Shown here piece by piece: positions 17,521 through 26,362 of a stretch of 64,000 bases of DNA (the stretch's first letter is position 1; each line of letters starts with the position of its first letter). The stretch comes from JAGVIE01 sp964520905 (lineage in GTDB: Bacteria > Bacteroidota > Ignavibacteria > UBA10030 > SZUA-254). The notes under the pieces were generated by a model, which ran no database searches, was not told the DNA's origin, and saw only the letters and a list, made by a program, of their open reading frames with translations. The stretch spans positions 1 to 64,000 of the forward strand of contig CAZFQL010000006.1 of assembly GCA_964520905.1 (NCBI GenBank), read 5' to 3'. The position numbers and the translations under genes are program-made.

Positions 17521-18123
17521 TCATTGGATCATGATTTCATATTGTGGAGTAAATATATAATTATAGGCTCCCTTCACTAACGATTTGTCAAGATCGAGCA
17601 CAAGAATTATTTTTGTCGTCTGTGACTCGCCGACATGGAATGAAATATCTTTATGGAACACCGCGTTATAAGTGTCGGATTTCTTTACCGGAACCGGCTG
17701 CTGTTCATCAACGTTTGATCCTAATAAAAGAGTACTCCCAGGTTCAATTTGAAAATCGAAACCAGCGTAATCACCGGGAGGCGCATACGCCTGACCGATG
17801 ATAAGGTTTCCTTTAATCGCCAACGAATCAAGTGTGTTCACGACGATAGTAGTTATCTGATTTGGAGACTCTATGATTTTTGAATCTTCAAAAATTTTCA
17901 GAATGCCGCCATCAGATCTTATCGCTTGGATTTTATCGACCTTGATGATAAAGTTTGTAAATTTAGTGATCTCGATATTCTGCGATATCGTACGAAGATG
18001 AACTTCTATAATGCCTGGCATAGGCGAGCGATAATCGTATTGGCAACTAATGTTGATGAATGCTAATACAATTGTGAGGGAAAAAATCGCGCTAATTGGG
18101 TAAATTCTTTTGACAACCTTCAT
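17521..18123 (-). CDS. DUF4382-like lipoprotein
   Basis: 200 residues with a lipoprotein signal (lipobox-like NISC). The order of strands matches DUF4382 proteins. There is a first strand GIIEVHLRT, a PPGDYAGFDFQIEPG segment, then the FHVGESQTTKIILVLDLDKS strand pair and a final YIFTPQYEI. DUF4382 is a small beta-sandwich of unknown function common in surface proteins; the match is by pattern only. This is the first gene of the envelope operon, 59 bp downstream of a strong sigma-70 promoter. It overlaps the next reading frame by an ATGA junction if the longer start of that gene is used. Confidence 0.65.
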   Translation of the reverse strand: MKVVKRIYPISAIFSLTIVLAFINISCQYDYRSPMPGIIEVHLRTISQNIEITKFTNFIIKVDKIQAIRSDGGILKIFEDSKIIESPNQITTIVVNTLDSLAIKGNLIIGQAYAPPGDYAGFDFQIEPGSTLLLGSNVDEQQPVPVKKSDTYNAVFHKDISFHVGESQTTKIILVLDLDKSLVKGAYNYIFTPQYEIMIQ

Positions 18124-18181
18124 ATGTTTTCTTTGATTTGACGGTTAGGGGGATTAGTTATCAATTTACTATAGTATTCTT

Positions 18182-18210
18182 AGTATAATAAAAAAAAAAG
18201 ATACAGTCAA
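18182..18210 (-). promoter_or_regulatory. Sigma-70 promoter of the envelope operon
   Basis: On the minus strand, TTGACT (18205-18210) and TATACT (18182-18187) are separated by exactly 17 bp, part of it an A/T run. It points at the DUF4382-like gene, with a predicted leader of roughly 50 nt. Confidence 0.75.
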
Positions 18211-18341
18211 GAGAAAAAATGGCTAAATTGAACAAAATACAGCTTATAAAAATCAGCCAATTTTGTATCTCCAGATATTTTGTTTATCTTATTGCTACCC
18301 AAATATCCGTCGTCATTCTTATTATAGGTTAATGGCTATCA

Positions 18342-19406
18342 ATGAGATGTAAACTAATCTTCACCTTCATCCTGCTGGCTCTTTTCTACGGTTGTAAAAA
18401 TAAAACAGTCGATACTGACGAAAATAGACTGATTTGGAAGACCTTTTCAAAATCGAATACTGCCGGAATACTCAGCGATAATATCCTTACAATATATATT
18501 TCCGGAACAGGGTCGGTATGGTTCGGTTCCGATTCGGGGGCTTTTTATTATCATGCTAATTCATGGAGTTATCCCCCGCCCGATTCATTCAATTATATAG
18601 GTGGCACTCAAAATGTAGTGCAGAGAGAAGTCTCGGCAATTTCCGAAGGTAAATATGGAAGTATGTGGTTCGGGTTAAGATATGCCGGATCCTATGGTAT
18701 TAGGCGGATGAATACTATAGAGGCTCGGGAAAAGTGGCAAAAATATAACGTTGGAAGTAACAAGATAACCGGCATTGTAACTTACGAATCGAATTCTGAA
18801 AAAATCTGGATAGCAACTACCGATGGAGCCAGCATCTACACTTTTACAGATCCAAACGATCAAACGAAAGGTGAGATAGATGGAATACCTACATCGAATT
18901 TTATTACACCAATGATAAATTGTGTTGCCATTAATCAAAAAAACGGATGGATATACTTTGGAACCATAACTGGAGTCTCATACTATAACAGTAATTCACA
19001 AAGTTGGAGTAAATATTTCTTACCGGCTGATTATCAATCTGTCATTCGCTCCATTGCAGTCCAATACACATCAAATATTGTCTGGATCGGAAAAGATTTA
19101 GGCGTAACAAGCTTCACCCCGGGTGACACCGCACAGCATTATACTAATATTAACACAGATGGCAAATTACCCTACAGTACAGTCAATGCAGTAATGACGG
19201 ATTTCTTTTCAACAACGAGATGGTTCGGAACTAATGCCGGATTGGTTCAATTAAAAAATAACGAATGGAAAACTTTTACAACGGATAACACGCCTGAATT
19301 ACCCAGCAATATGATAAAAGCTTTATACTATGATTATGTGAAGAAAAACTTATGGATCGGAACCGATAAGGGGATTGCCGTATACAATGAAAGCGGTGTG
19401 CAATAA
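18342..19406 (+). CDS. Lipoprotein with two-component-regulator-type propeller repeats
   Basis: 354 residues with a lipobox (LFYGC). Repeats of the form VWFGSDSGAFYY, KIWIATTDGASIY, VWIGKDLGVTSF and NLWIGTDKGIAVYN recur about every 45 residues. This is the Reg_prop pattern that builds a beta propeller in the sensor part of hybrid two-component systems. Here the propeller stands alone on a lipid anchor. A histidine kinase gene lies convergently 33 bp away, which makes a sensor link possible but unproven. It is divergent from the envelope operon. Confidence 0.75.
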   Translation: MRCKLIFTFILLALFYGCKNKTVDTDENRLIWKTFSKSNTAGILSDNILTIYISGTGSVWFGSDSGAFYYHANSWSYPPPDSFNYIGGTQNVVQREVSAISEGKYGSMWFGLRYAGSYGIRRMNTIEAREKWQKYNVGSNKITGIVTYESNSEKIWIATTDGASIYTFTDPNDQTKGEIDGIPTSNFITPMINCVAINQKNGWIYFGTITGVSYYNSNSQSWSKYFLPADYQSVIRSIAVQYTSNIVWIGKDLGVTSFTPGDTAQHYTNINTDGKLPYSTVNAVMTDFFSTTRWFGTNAGLVQLKNNEWKTFTTDNTPELPSNMIKALYYDYVKKNLWIGTDKGIAVYNESGVQ

Positions 19407-19439
19407 TCTATAGGACATTTTTCTCAGAACTGTATAAAA

Positions 19440-20330
19440 TCACTTCATAATAGGCAACTCGATCACAAAAGTACTTCCTTTTCCGTACTCACTTTTTACC
19501 CAAACTTTACCGCCATGCATTTCAACTAATTGTTTCACTATCGAAAGACCTAATCCTGTAGACGGCTCACCGGCAGTGGGCTGAGCGCTTAATTTTTGAA
19601 ATTTCCCGAATACCCTTCGACTATCTTCTTCCGTTAAACCCTGTCCCTCATCCCGTACTTCAAATCGCACTGTGTCATTCAGTCTGTTTACGGTTACCCA
19701 AATACCTTTCCGAAGGTCGGAATATTTAATTGCATTGCTGACAAGATTATCCATAGCTCCACGGAGCCGCTCATCATCTGCGCTTACAAGAATTTCTTCT
19801 GAAGGTGTGAAAATAATTTGTTGTTCCTTTTGCTGGGCGCTTATCCGATTATCCATTACAACCAATTCGGCAAGCTGAGATATATCTACCGGCTTTTTGT
19901 TAAGCAATAATGATCCGTTCTCTATTGTTGCCGACTCGAGTATTTCATTCACTAAATTATGCATTCGCTGTGCAGTACTGAAAATATCCGCCGCATAATT
20001 CGCCAATGACGAATCTTTATCCACCTGTTCCAATATAATTTTGGACATCATTTTGACGGTGATTAACGGACTCTTTAAGTCGTGGGCTACAATGTTAAGC
20101 AGTTCGGTCTTTAAAATATTCGCTCTGTGGGCTATCTCCCTTTGTTTCTCAGCTTCCAACATTGCTTTTTCGGCTGTCGCTTGCTCTTCTTGAATTATTT
20201 TTGTTCTTTCCTCGACGAGAGCTTCCAACTTTTTCCTCAACTTCATCCTGTACCGGTGAAAAAAGAATAAAATAATAACTATAATAATCGAGATTATACT
20301 GAACAGTTGAACGAAAAAACTCATATTCAT
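19440..20330 (-). CDS. Sensor histidine kinase
   Basis: 296 residues. One N-terminal membrane helix (about 5-25) is followed by a charged coiled coil (30-75) and the HisKA domain with phospho-acceptor H83 in NIVAHDLKSPL. The HATPase_c domain has an N box (DNLVSNAIKYS), G1 (DEGQGL), an F box (FGKFQKL) and G2 (STGLGLSIVK). There is no periplasmic sensing domain, so the signal must come through the membrane helix, the coiled coil or a partner. No response regulator is adjacent. The convergent propeller lipoprotein is a candidate partner. AGGATGAAT precedes the ATG. Confidence 0.9.
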   Translation of the reverse strand: MNMSFFVQLFSIISIIIVIILFFFHRYRMKLRKKLEALVEERTKIIQEEQATAEKAMLEAEKQREIAHRANILKTELLNIVAHDLKSPLITVKMMSKIILEQVDKDSSLANYAADIFSTAQRMHNLVNEILESATIENGSLLLNKKPVDISQLAELVVMDNRISAQQKEQQIIFTPSEEILVSADDERLRGAMDNLVSNAIKYSDLRKGIWVTVNRLNDTVRFEVRDEGQGLTEEDSRRVFGKFQKLSAQPTAGEPSTGLGLSIVKQLVEMHGGKVWVKSEYGKGSTFVIELPIMK

Positions 20331-20529
20331 CCTGAATTATTTTATATAGTCATGTAATGAAGATAACTAATAGCTGCTATCACGCTTCATTCCGGAATGT
20401 TTAGGAAAATAATTATGATATGGATTGCTTGCTGGCAAATCATTTAAGTTGGAATAGTTCAATTCGAATACATTTACTTAGAATCTAATACTTACCGTTC
20501 AAGACTTAGCTCAGAATATTTTTCGCACT

Positions 20530-22791
20530 CTACAACGATTTCCATTCACACTCCCAAGTATGCTTATCTGTGCGAACAAGCGCCTGGTCACCATTCTTGT
20601 TGGCGTAGACTCCTTTAGTACCGTTGAAATAAAACACTCCGGCAAGTTTGCGCGGCATAATAATATAATCCAACTGTGAATATTTTTTCTCATCGAAATC
20701 TTCACGTTTGAATTTCGTCTTCCATGTTTTACTATCGATGGGTTCAAGCGATACCGATATCCTTCCCCAGCGTGTAGGCGAATATGTCAACTCCATAGTT
20801 TTGCCTGCGTTTAATTCAGGTAATCCGATTCCTTCGAAAAGACGAAGATTTTTTTCGTCTTCGAGTATCATCATGTGGCGAAGATATCTTATGCACTCGG
20901 CGCTCGCCCAGTTGTGCGGCATATCTCCGATGAAATCGAAAACAGGTGCATCCTGCAGTGATTGTTCTTCCCGCCACGCATAAAGAGGGGATGCGTGATT
21001 TAAGAAACCGATGAATGTTTTGCGTGCTAGGTCTTTGTACCCTAAGTAGAGATAAGTTTGTGCGAGTATCGCTGCGTTGTAGGGCCAAAGTCCGTTATTC
21101 GACATCCAGCCGGTCTCGATAGGGATATCTTCTTTTACTATCGATCTCATCAAATCAACATGACCTCCGACAATCTTAGATCCTTTCGTGAAAAGAAGTC
21201 CGGGATAGATCGCTTGTGATAAATAAATCTGTGCCGCCTGAGGTCTCGGTTGTTTACGCACATCGGTTTCGCTCCATTTCGGATCACTCTTCATCAGCAT
21301 CGGTAGGTATGAAAATCCATCCGGACTATCGCGATATTCAGTCGTTAGGGATTTATAGAAATCCTGCCGCAGTTCTCCGTAAAAATCCCTGATATCAATT
21401 CTTCGAGATAACGACATCCTTTTCGCGATGTCATCCATCGCTCTCAGAGCTATAAGCGTCCATATTGTGTTCGTGTATTCTTCACGTATCCCACCGATAC
21501 CGCTGTCGCCGAACCCGCGCGGTAATAATTTGTATTTACTATTCGATGAACCGTCGTTCAAAGAATCATCGCGCAATTTCTTCAGCGCCATCATCGCCTT
21601 ATGAGCATCGGGATACATTTCATTGAAGTAATCCCAATTCTGAGATAATTCCGCCTGACGGATTAATGCGCAAACTGCAACGGGAGTGTCTTTCCAGTGT
21701 GCTTCACCTGCCCCTCCTGTTATCAATCCTTTTTCATTCTGGCGCGCCCAAATCGATTCCAAACCTTCCTGGGCTTCTTTATCATATCCTAAATATCGAG
21801 CGGCTTCGAGCAAGAAATAACCATCTACAACCCAAAGACCACGATAGACAGTCGGACCGACCTGAAATATTTTTTTATCGTCCTTTATTTCCCTGGCTTC
21901 CAATATATTTCGTGCCGACGCAACGATAAAATTTTGGTACTCGGGTTGTAATTCCCATGCGACCTTTCCCGATGTCGGCTTCCACGATTGCCAGAATTTA
22001 CGGGCATCTTTCAAGAGATCGGTTTGTTCTTCGAGTCCATCTTCGATTTTATTATACGGCTGTCCTTCCTGAGGAAATCTAACAAAATATTTCAGCGGCT
22101 CATCGATTGAAGTCGTTCCTGTTTTCAACCGGTAATGATGAACACTACCGATCGAATGATATTCGACCGTACTGTCCACTGCCATGAACAATTTCCCATC
22201 GGCTGTTTCGAGATTGACGCGCGAAAAGTCACCCTCCGCATTCAGTACGAACATCGCCGTGGATTTGATGATAATTTCCGGAGTACATTGCACAATCTGA
22301 GATTCCTTCGGCAGAATCTCAACAATCAGATTATCTACACGTCCTTCACCGGAATCGTTTGAAGCGAATGAAGTAAGTTGCACGACAACATCGCCGCCAT
22401 CGAGTTTCGTCGTGATGATTGGAATTGAAGGTGACTCAAGTTCCTGATCGATATATTGAAGTGAATCTTTTCCTTGCAGCGTTACCGATACGATGTACGG
22501 AAATATTTTCTCATCGGCGCCCGCACCGGGATGACCGTATAAAAGTTCTCCGTATTTCCCAACCAAACTTTTGAACGGGTCGTCTGGGAAACAATAAGTT
22601 GATTGCCACGATGCCGGTGCATAGCGAAAATCGATTCCATCTAGTGGAAGTGGTTTAACGGCAACTGCCTGTGCGTCACCACCGAGATACCGATCAAGTG
22701 GTGATGATTGCATCAGATTCCTTCCGACTGTTAGTGCGCCAACGGTAACACCGAATTTTGCCAAAAACTCCCGACGAGTATTCTTGCTCAT
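20530..22791 (-). CDS. Tat-exported (alpha/alpha)6-barrel protein, glycoside-hydrolase-like
   Basis: 753 residues. The N-terminus has a twin-arginine signal (NTRREFLAKFGVTVGALTVG). The central part (about 300-660) has repeated helices of the six-hairpin type. These include WVVDGYFLLEAARYLGY, the EGLESIWARQNEKGLI helix and YTNTIWTLIALRAM. This architecture is shared by GH78-, GH127- and glucoamylase-like enzymes. The N-terminal ~280 residues look like a beta sandwich. Catalytic residues cannot be assigned, so the substrate is unknown. It lies 27 bp after a T9SS cargo gene and is probably in the same operon; Tat export suggests folding or a cofactor before export. Confidence 0.6.
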   Translation of the reverse strand: MSKNTRREFLAKFGVTVGALTVGRNLMQSSPLDRYLGGDAQAVAVKPLPLDGIDFRYAPASWQSTYCFPDDPFKSLVGKYGELLYGHPGAGADEKIFPYIVSVTLQGKDSLQYIDQELESPSIPIITTKLDGGDVVVQLTSFASNDSGEGRVDNLIVEILPKESQIVQCTPEIIIKSTAMFVLNAEGDFSRVNLETADGKLFMAVDSTVEYHSIGSVHHYRLKTGTTSIDEPLKYFVRFPQEGQPYNKIEDGLEEQTDLLKDARKFWQSWKPTSGKVAWELQPEYQNFIVASARNILEAREIKDDKKIFQVGPTVYRGLWVVDGYFLLEAARYLGYDKEAQEGLESIWARQNEKGLITGGAGEAHWKDTPVAVCALIRQAELSQNWDYFNEMYPDAHKAMMALKKLRDDSLNDGSSNSKYKLLPRGFGDSGIGGIREEYTNTIWTLIALRAMDDIAKRMSLSRRIDIRDFYGELRQDFYKSLTTEYRDSPDGFSYLPMLMKSDPKWSETDVRKQPRPQAAQIYLSQAIYPGLLFTKGSKIVGGHVDLMRSIVKEDIPIETGWMSNNGLWPYNAAILAQTYLYLGYKDLARKTFIGFLNHASPLYAWREEQSLQDAPVFDFIGDMPHNWASAECIRYLRHMMILEDEKNLRLFEGIGLPELNAGKTMELTYSPTRWGRISVSLEPIDSKTWKTKFKREDFDEKKYSQLDYIIMPRKLAGVFYFNGTKGVYANKNGDQALVRTDKHTWECEWKSL

Positions 22792-22818
22792 TTTAATCCT
22801 TCTTTATTAAGTTAATGT

Positions 22819-25110
22819 TCATTTAATAATAACAAATTTTCCGATTTGTTGTCCGAAATCCGAGTCTACACTGAAAACAAATATACCGCTTGCGATGGGT
22901 CTTCTGCTCTCGCTGAATAAGTCCCACTCTTCCTGCCCGGTTGCCAAACCGCGTAGAATACGTTCAGCATCGTCATGGTGAATGGTTTTTATGATTTCAC
23001 CGGTTATAGTATAAATCCGGATGGTTGCTTTTTCAGGAAGGTGGATGAGCCATATAATCCTTTTGTCCGGGTTCCAATTATAGCTGGGACCCTCGAAACC
23101 GAATCCGTCGGTATAAGGAACATCGCCGCGATAAGGATTGGGGACAACCAAAACTTCACCAAGTTTTTTCGACGGCTCGAACAGCAAATGCGTTTGTGTT
23201 GCATTCTCAATTAATTCAGATTCGACTGCAGGCCCGATTAAGTTTGCCTGGCGAATAACTCCACCTGCATCGGGAAAAGGGACTGTCATCCCTTCCGGAA
23301 TCGAATACGAAGTTACCGCATACCAATATTTGTTGTATGCTTTCAACGTCGAATCGACGAATGTAAATCGCAAACCGGTCTGAGATCCAAATCCTAAATC
23401 ATCATCAGTATCATACTGGGCAAGCATAGTGAACGATTTGAGGTTCAATGTGTCCGATTCGCTCCGCCACAGTTTGAAACCTTCAAGGTTTCTTCCGCCT
23501 TTTGTTTTTCCCTGAGGCGGGTTTTTCTTCCGCCAATGTGTGTCCGGTAACGAAGTCAAATATTCATTATGCTCATCCCAATTTTCAAGTGGATCATTTC
23601 CCGGATCACCCGGTTCCCACTTCCAGTCTAATACAATATTTGATCCTTCTCTTTTAATGTGAATAGGAGGTGACGGAATATTTATATTCTCATAACCGTG
23701 TTTATAAATACTGATAGCTTTAGCGGCATTATCGCGTAAACTGTTCGGGACTTCCGAAACTGCATCACCTGAAACAAAAGCGACTGCGCATTTGACAGTA
23801 TCACCCGGATACATGGTTGGAAACGGACCAAACGAGATATACATTCTGACATCCGAAAGGTACCATGGTGGATCGTGAACTTGCATGAAAGGAAATGTGA
23901 ATGCCGAACAATTCATCCAAGCATATAGTACGGAATCAGTCGCTGACTGATCTGTCCTAGTTGTATAATCAGCCCATTGGAAACAATAACTTAACGAGTC
24001 GAGAGGTGTTGAAGCGTCAAGTAAGGTTAATCCTATTGGAGTTGATCCCCGATCCACAGGATTATGACAGTAGAATGTTCTCAAACTATCAATATACCCA
24101 ACGTAATTATTCCCCGGATATGAATTGATATCAATCGGTCCAACATCGGGATCAAGAAAAAAAGCTAAATACACATCTTTGAAAGTTTTTTTACCAATGT
24201 TGACAAAGGTATACTCAATTGGAAGAATAGGTTCTTTGACTCTATTTTTCCAAGCCAAAGACTTCTGCCATACTTTAATACCCATACCAACATGACCTCC
24301 AATTATAGGTCTGCTGAATGTATCTGTATAAGCGCAAGATAAATCGTTCTCCGAGATTGCGCCGTAGTCCTCATCTACATTCGGCTCTCCATGATCCGGC
24401 TTGTTATTTTTTTCGGTGTATATATCTTTGTTATTTTTGTAAGGTCGAGTTCCGTCTGCATTAAGGTGACATTTATCCTTAAGTGTCGGATCATAATTAT
24501 CCTGTGCAGGATCAGGATTAGTAAGCGAATCGTATGGAACCCCATCGCAACTCATCTCAAATCTATCGGCTAATCCATCCGAGCCAACATCATCCCTGAG
24601 CGGATTCCAATCTCCATCATTATCCAGACCGTCAAGTTCATCCTCATCGATCTTACCATCACCGTCATCGTCGTAATGACGGCGATTATGACCGTTGGGA
24701 GTATCGATACTCGTCTGCCAGAAATGTTCATCAGTACCTCTTGCTTCGCTGCGAGCATCCCATCCACTATACATCTCTGTTACTCTAAAGTTAGGATAAT
24801 ACGATTGATTCAATGAATCGTAAACAACAGCACCGATCCATGGACCTCCAGCAAAGAGATGCTCGATATTTGAGCCGGCAGGATACTCAAGATTTATACC
24901 ACCATTTGTAAAGGAATATAAACCGAGCACCCCGCTGTTACTCATCCAGAGTTTCATGTTGTACCCTTGCTGTATATATATTAATTTGCTGCCGGAGGTC
25001 GCCCTAATATTATCGGTGACTCTTCCTTTGGTCTTAGTTTGACCGCTTACGGGCACGATGTCGAATATTATTAAGATAATTGCAATAACAAATATAGATT
25101 GTTTTTTCAT
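22819..25110 (-). CDS. Secreted protein with T9SS-type C-terminal sorting domain (paralogue 2)
   Basis: 763 residues, clearly paralogous to the product of 10277-12685. It shares the order of the acidic calcium-binding-like run (DDDGDGKIDEDELDG, then DNDGDWNPLRDD), the EMSCDGVPYDSLTNPDP segment, HGEPNVDEDYGAIS and the fibronectin-like region (GFKLWRSESDTL). The sorting domain starts VVPNPYRGDVPY and ends QQIGKFVIIK. The signal peptide ends near VSGQ. Unlike paralogue 1, it has no PorV gene beside it. It follows a DUF4412 gene (40 bp gap) and precedes the Tat-exported protein. The shared core of the two copies is otherwise unknown to me. Confidence 0.8.
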   Translation of the reverse strand: MKKQSIFVIAIILIIFDIVPVSGQTKTKGRVTDNIRATSGSKLIYIQQGYNMKLWMSNSGVLGLYSFTNGGINLEYPAGSNIEHLFAGGPWIGAVVYDSLNQSYYPNFRVTEMYSGWDARSEARGTDEHFWQTSIDTPNGHNRRHYDDDGDGKIDEDELDGLDNDGDWNPLRDDVGSDGLADRFEMSCDGVPYDSLTNPDPAQDNYDPTLKDKCHLNADGTRPYKNNKDIYTEKNNKPDHGEPNVDEDYGAISENDLSCAYTDTFSRPIIGGHVGMGIKVWQKSLAWKNRVKEPILPIEYTFVNIGKKTFKDVYLAFFLDPDVGPIDINSYPGNNYVGYIDSLRTFYCHNPVDRGSTPIGLTLLDASTPLDSLSYCFQWADYTTRTDQSATDSVLYAWMNCSAFTFPFMQVHDPPWYLSDVRMYISFGPFPTMYPGDTVKCAVAFVSGDAVSEVPNSLRDNAAKAISIYKHGYENINIPSPPIHIKREGSNIVLDWKWEPGDPGNDPLENWDEHNEYLTSLPDTHWRKKNPPQGKTKGGRNLEGFKLWRSESDTLNLKSFTMLAQYDTDDDLGFGSQTGLRFTFVDSTLKAYNKYWYAVTSYSIPEGMTVPFPDAGGVIRQANLIGPAVESELIENATQTHLLFEPSKKLGEVLVVPNPYRGDVPYTDGFGFEGPSYNWNPDKRIIWLIHLPEKATIRIYTITGEIIKTIHHDDAERILRGLATGQEEWDLFSESRRPIASGIFVFSVDSDFGQQIGKFVIIK

Positions 25111-25150
25111 TCTTCCTTCCCTTCAAAGATTAGAACAAAGTATTTTTTTA

Positions 25151-25996
25151 TTAACCGCCATCCGAAGTATCGTTATCTTTCTTCATCATCTCTTCCATCT
25201 GCTTCATCATCTTTTCGAGGTCGGGATTCTCGCCCGGATCGTTTTTGTCTTCTTCTTTTCCATTCTTCTTCATATTGTTCATTTCTTTCATCATCTTTTG
25301 AATGTCGAAATTCATAGATTGTTTTGAGTAATCCTTCGGAACTGCAAATACAGATGATGCCACAGATTTCTTGTCGATCTTTGTCACTTCCTGCGATTGA
25401 ACGAGCTTATCATCCTTCTTCGATAATATCTTCAGTGGAAAAAGTTTCATATTTACAAGCTCATCCTCCCAATCTTTTGCTTCTCTCTTCGATCCTCTTC
25501 CTCCCATCTCACCGAACGATTTGAATAGGTCATGGTAAAGATTCCCGAGCTTCGAGGTTCCCCAGATATGTGTTACTTCATCTTTGTCTTCTATAACAAT
25601 TTCCTCGCACGAATATCCAAGAATGGTTTCCTTCTTTCCGGTTTTTGTAATTTTAGGTTTCTTGTCTCCCTGTTCCGGTTTTTTCATCTCGTCGGGGTTC
25701 TTGAGTTCATTATCTTCCTTCATCGAGATCTCGAAGTACGATTTCTCCTCATCGTTAACTATCCAGAGTAATTGCTTATCGCCCCGGAGAATAAATTTCC
25801 CGCGCCCTGCTTCACCGGTTCCGGCTTTGATAGAAGTTGCCATAAGATTGCCTTTGACAAACATCGTATAAAAAACATTTTCCTGTTTGCCCTGGTCAAT
25901 CATGCTGACTTTCATGTCGATAGCCCCCTCGAATTGTGCAAGCGTAATTCCAGCAAAAACAATTGTGGAGCAAAATAGAATTTTGATTTTATTCAT
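25151..25996 (-). CDS. DUF4412-family exported protein
   Basis: 281 residues with a signal peptide (MNKIKILFCSTIVFAGITLA). The body has the DUF4412 pattern: an N-terminal strand FEGAIDMKVS, then YFEISMKE, ETILGYSCEEIVIED and THIWGTSKLG. The C-terminal ~45 residues are a methionine-, lysine- and aspartate-rich helix (KMMKQMEEMMKK), possibly metal-binding or disordered. The family function is unknown; it is periplasmic or outer-membrane associated. It lies 44 bp after the CDGSH gene and 40 bp before the T9SS cargo gene, so the three may share a transcript. Confidence 0.75.
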   Translation of the reverse strand: MNKIKILFCSTIVFAGITLAQFEGAIDMKVSMIDQGKQENVFYTMFVKGNLMATSIKAGTGEAGRGKFILRGDKQLLWIVNDEEKSYFEISMKEDNELKNPDEMKKPEQGDKKPKITKTGKKETILGYSCEEIVIEDKDEVTHIWGTSKLGNLYHDLFKSFGEMGGRGSKREAKDWEDELVNMKLFPLKILSKKDDKLVQSQEVTKIDKKSVASSVFAVPKDYSKQSMNFDIQKMMKEMNNMKKNGKEEDKNDPGENPDLEKMMKQMEEMMKKDNDTSDGG

Positions 25997-26040
25997 ATTA
26001 TCATCTCAGAATATTTTTGGAATTCACTCTTTGGGCGAAA

Positions 26041-26244
26041 CTATTTCGCATTGATTTCAGATTTAAACTCGGCGGCTTTATGTGCGCCATCGCAGAACGG
26101 TTTATTCTTGCTGTGTCCGCACCGGCATAGCCAGATAGTCGGTTTTCCCGCAAGGTCGAACTTTTTTCCTTTCTCATCATAAAGTTCAAAATCTCCATCA
26201 ACTTGAATGCTCTTGTGATCTTTTACTGTTATTTTTGCTGCCAT
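26041..26244 (-). CDS. CDGSH iron-sulfur domain protein
   Basis: 67 residues. The motif CRCGHSKNKPFCDGAH supplies the 3-Cys/1-His ligands (C40, C42, C51, H55) of a [2Fe-2S] cluster, as in mitoNEET-like proteins. The protein is a single CDGSH unit of usual bacterial length with no signal peptide or membrane helix. It is likely a soluble redox or cluster-transfer protein; partners cannot be inferred. GGAGG precedes the ATG and a sigma-70-like promoter lies upstream (26294-26322). Confidence 0.9.
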   Translation of the reverse strand: MAAKITVKDHKSIQVDGDFELYDEKGKKFDLAGKPTIWLCRCGHSKNKPFCDGAHKAAEFKSEINAK

Positions 26245-26293
26245 ACATCCTCCAAATGATTTTATTGTTTGATTATGTTATTGATGATAATCG

Positions 26294-26322
26294 ATAATAC
26301 TAAACTCCGCATGGAAAATCAA
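26294..26322 (-). promoter_or_regulatory. Sigma-70 promoter of the CDGSH gene
   Basis: On the minus strand, TTGATT (26317-26322) and TATTAT (26294-26299) are spaced by 17 bp. It would produce a leader of about 40 nt before the CDGSH start codon. Confidence 0.6.
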
Positions 26323-26362
26323 CTGAATTCTTTCTATCTACAGGAAATTATTAAGTTTGCTC

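Noticed and set aside
18188..18204. A/T run as a terminator
   Set aside because: It is the spacer of a 17-bp-spaced promoter and has no stem.
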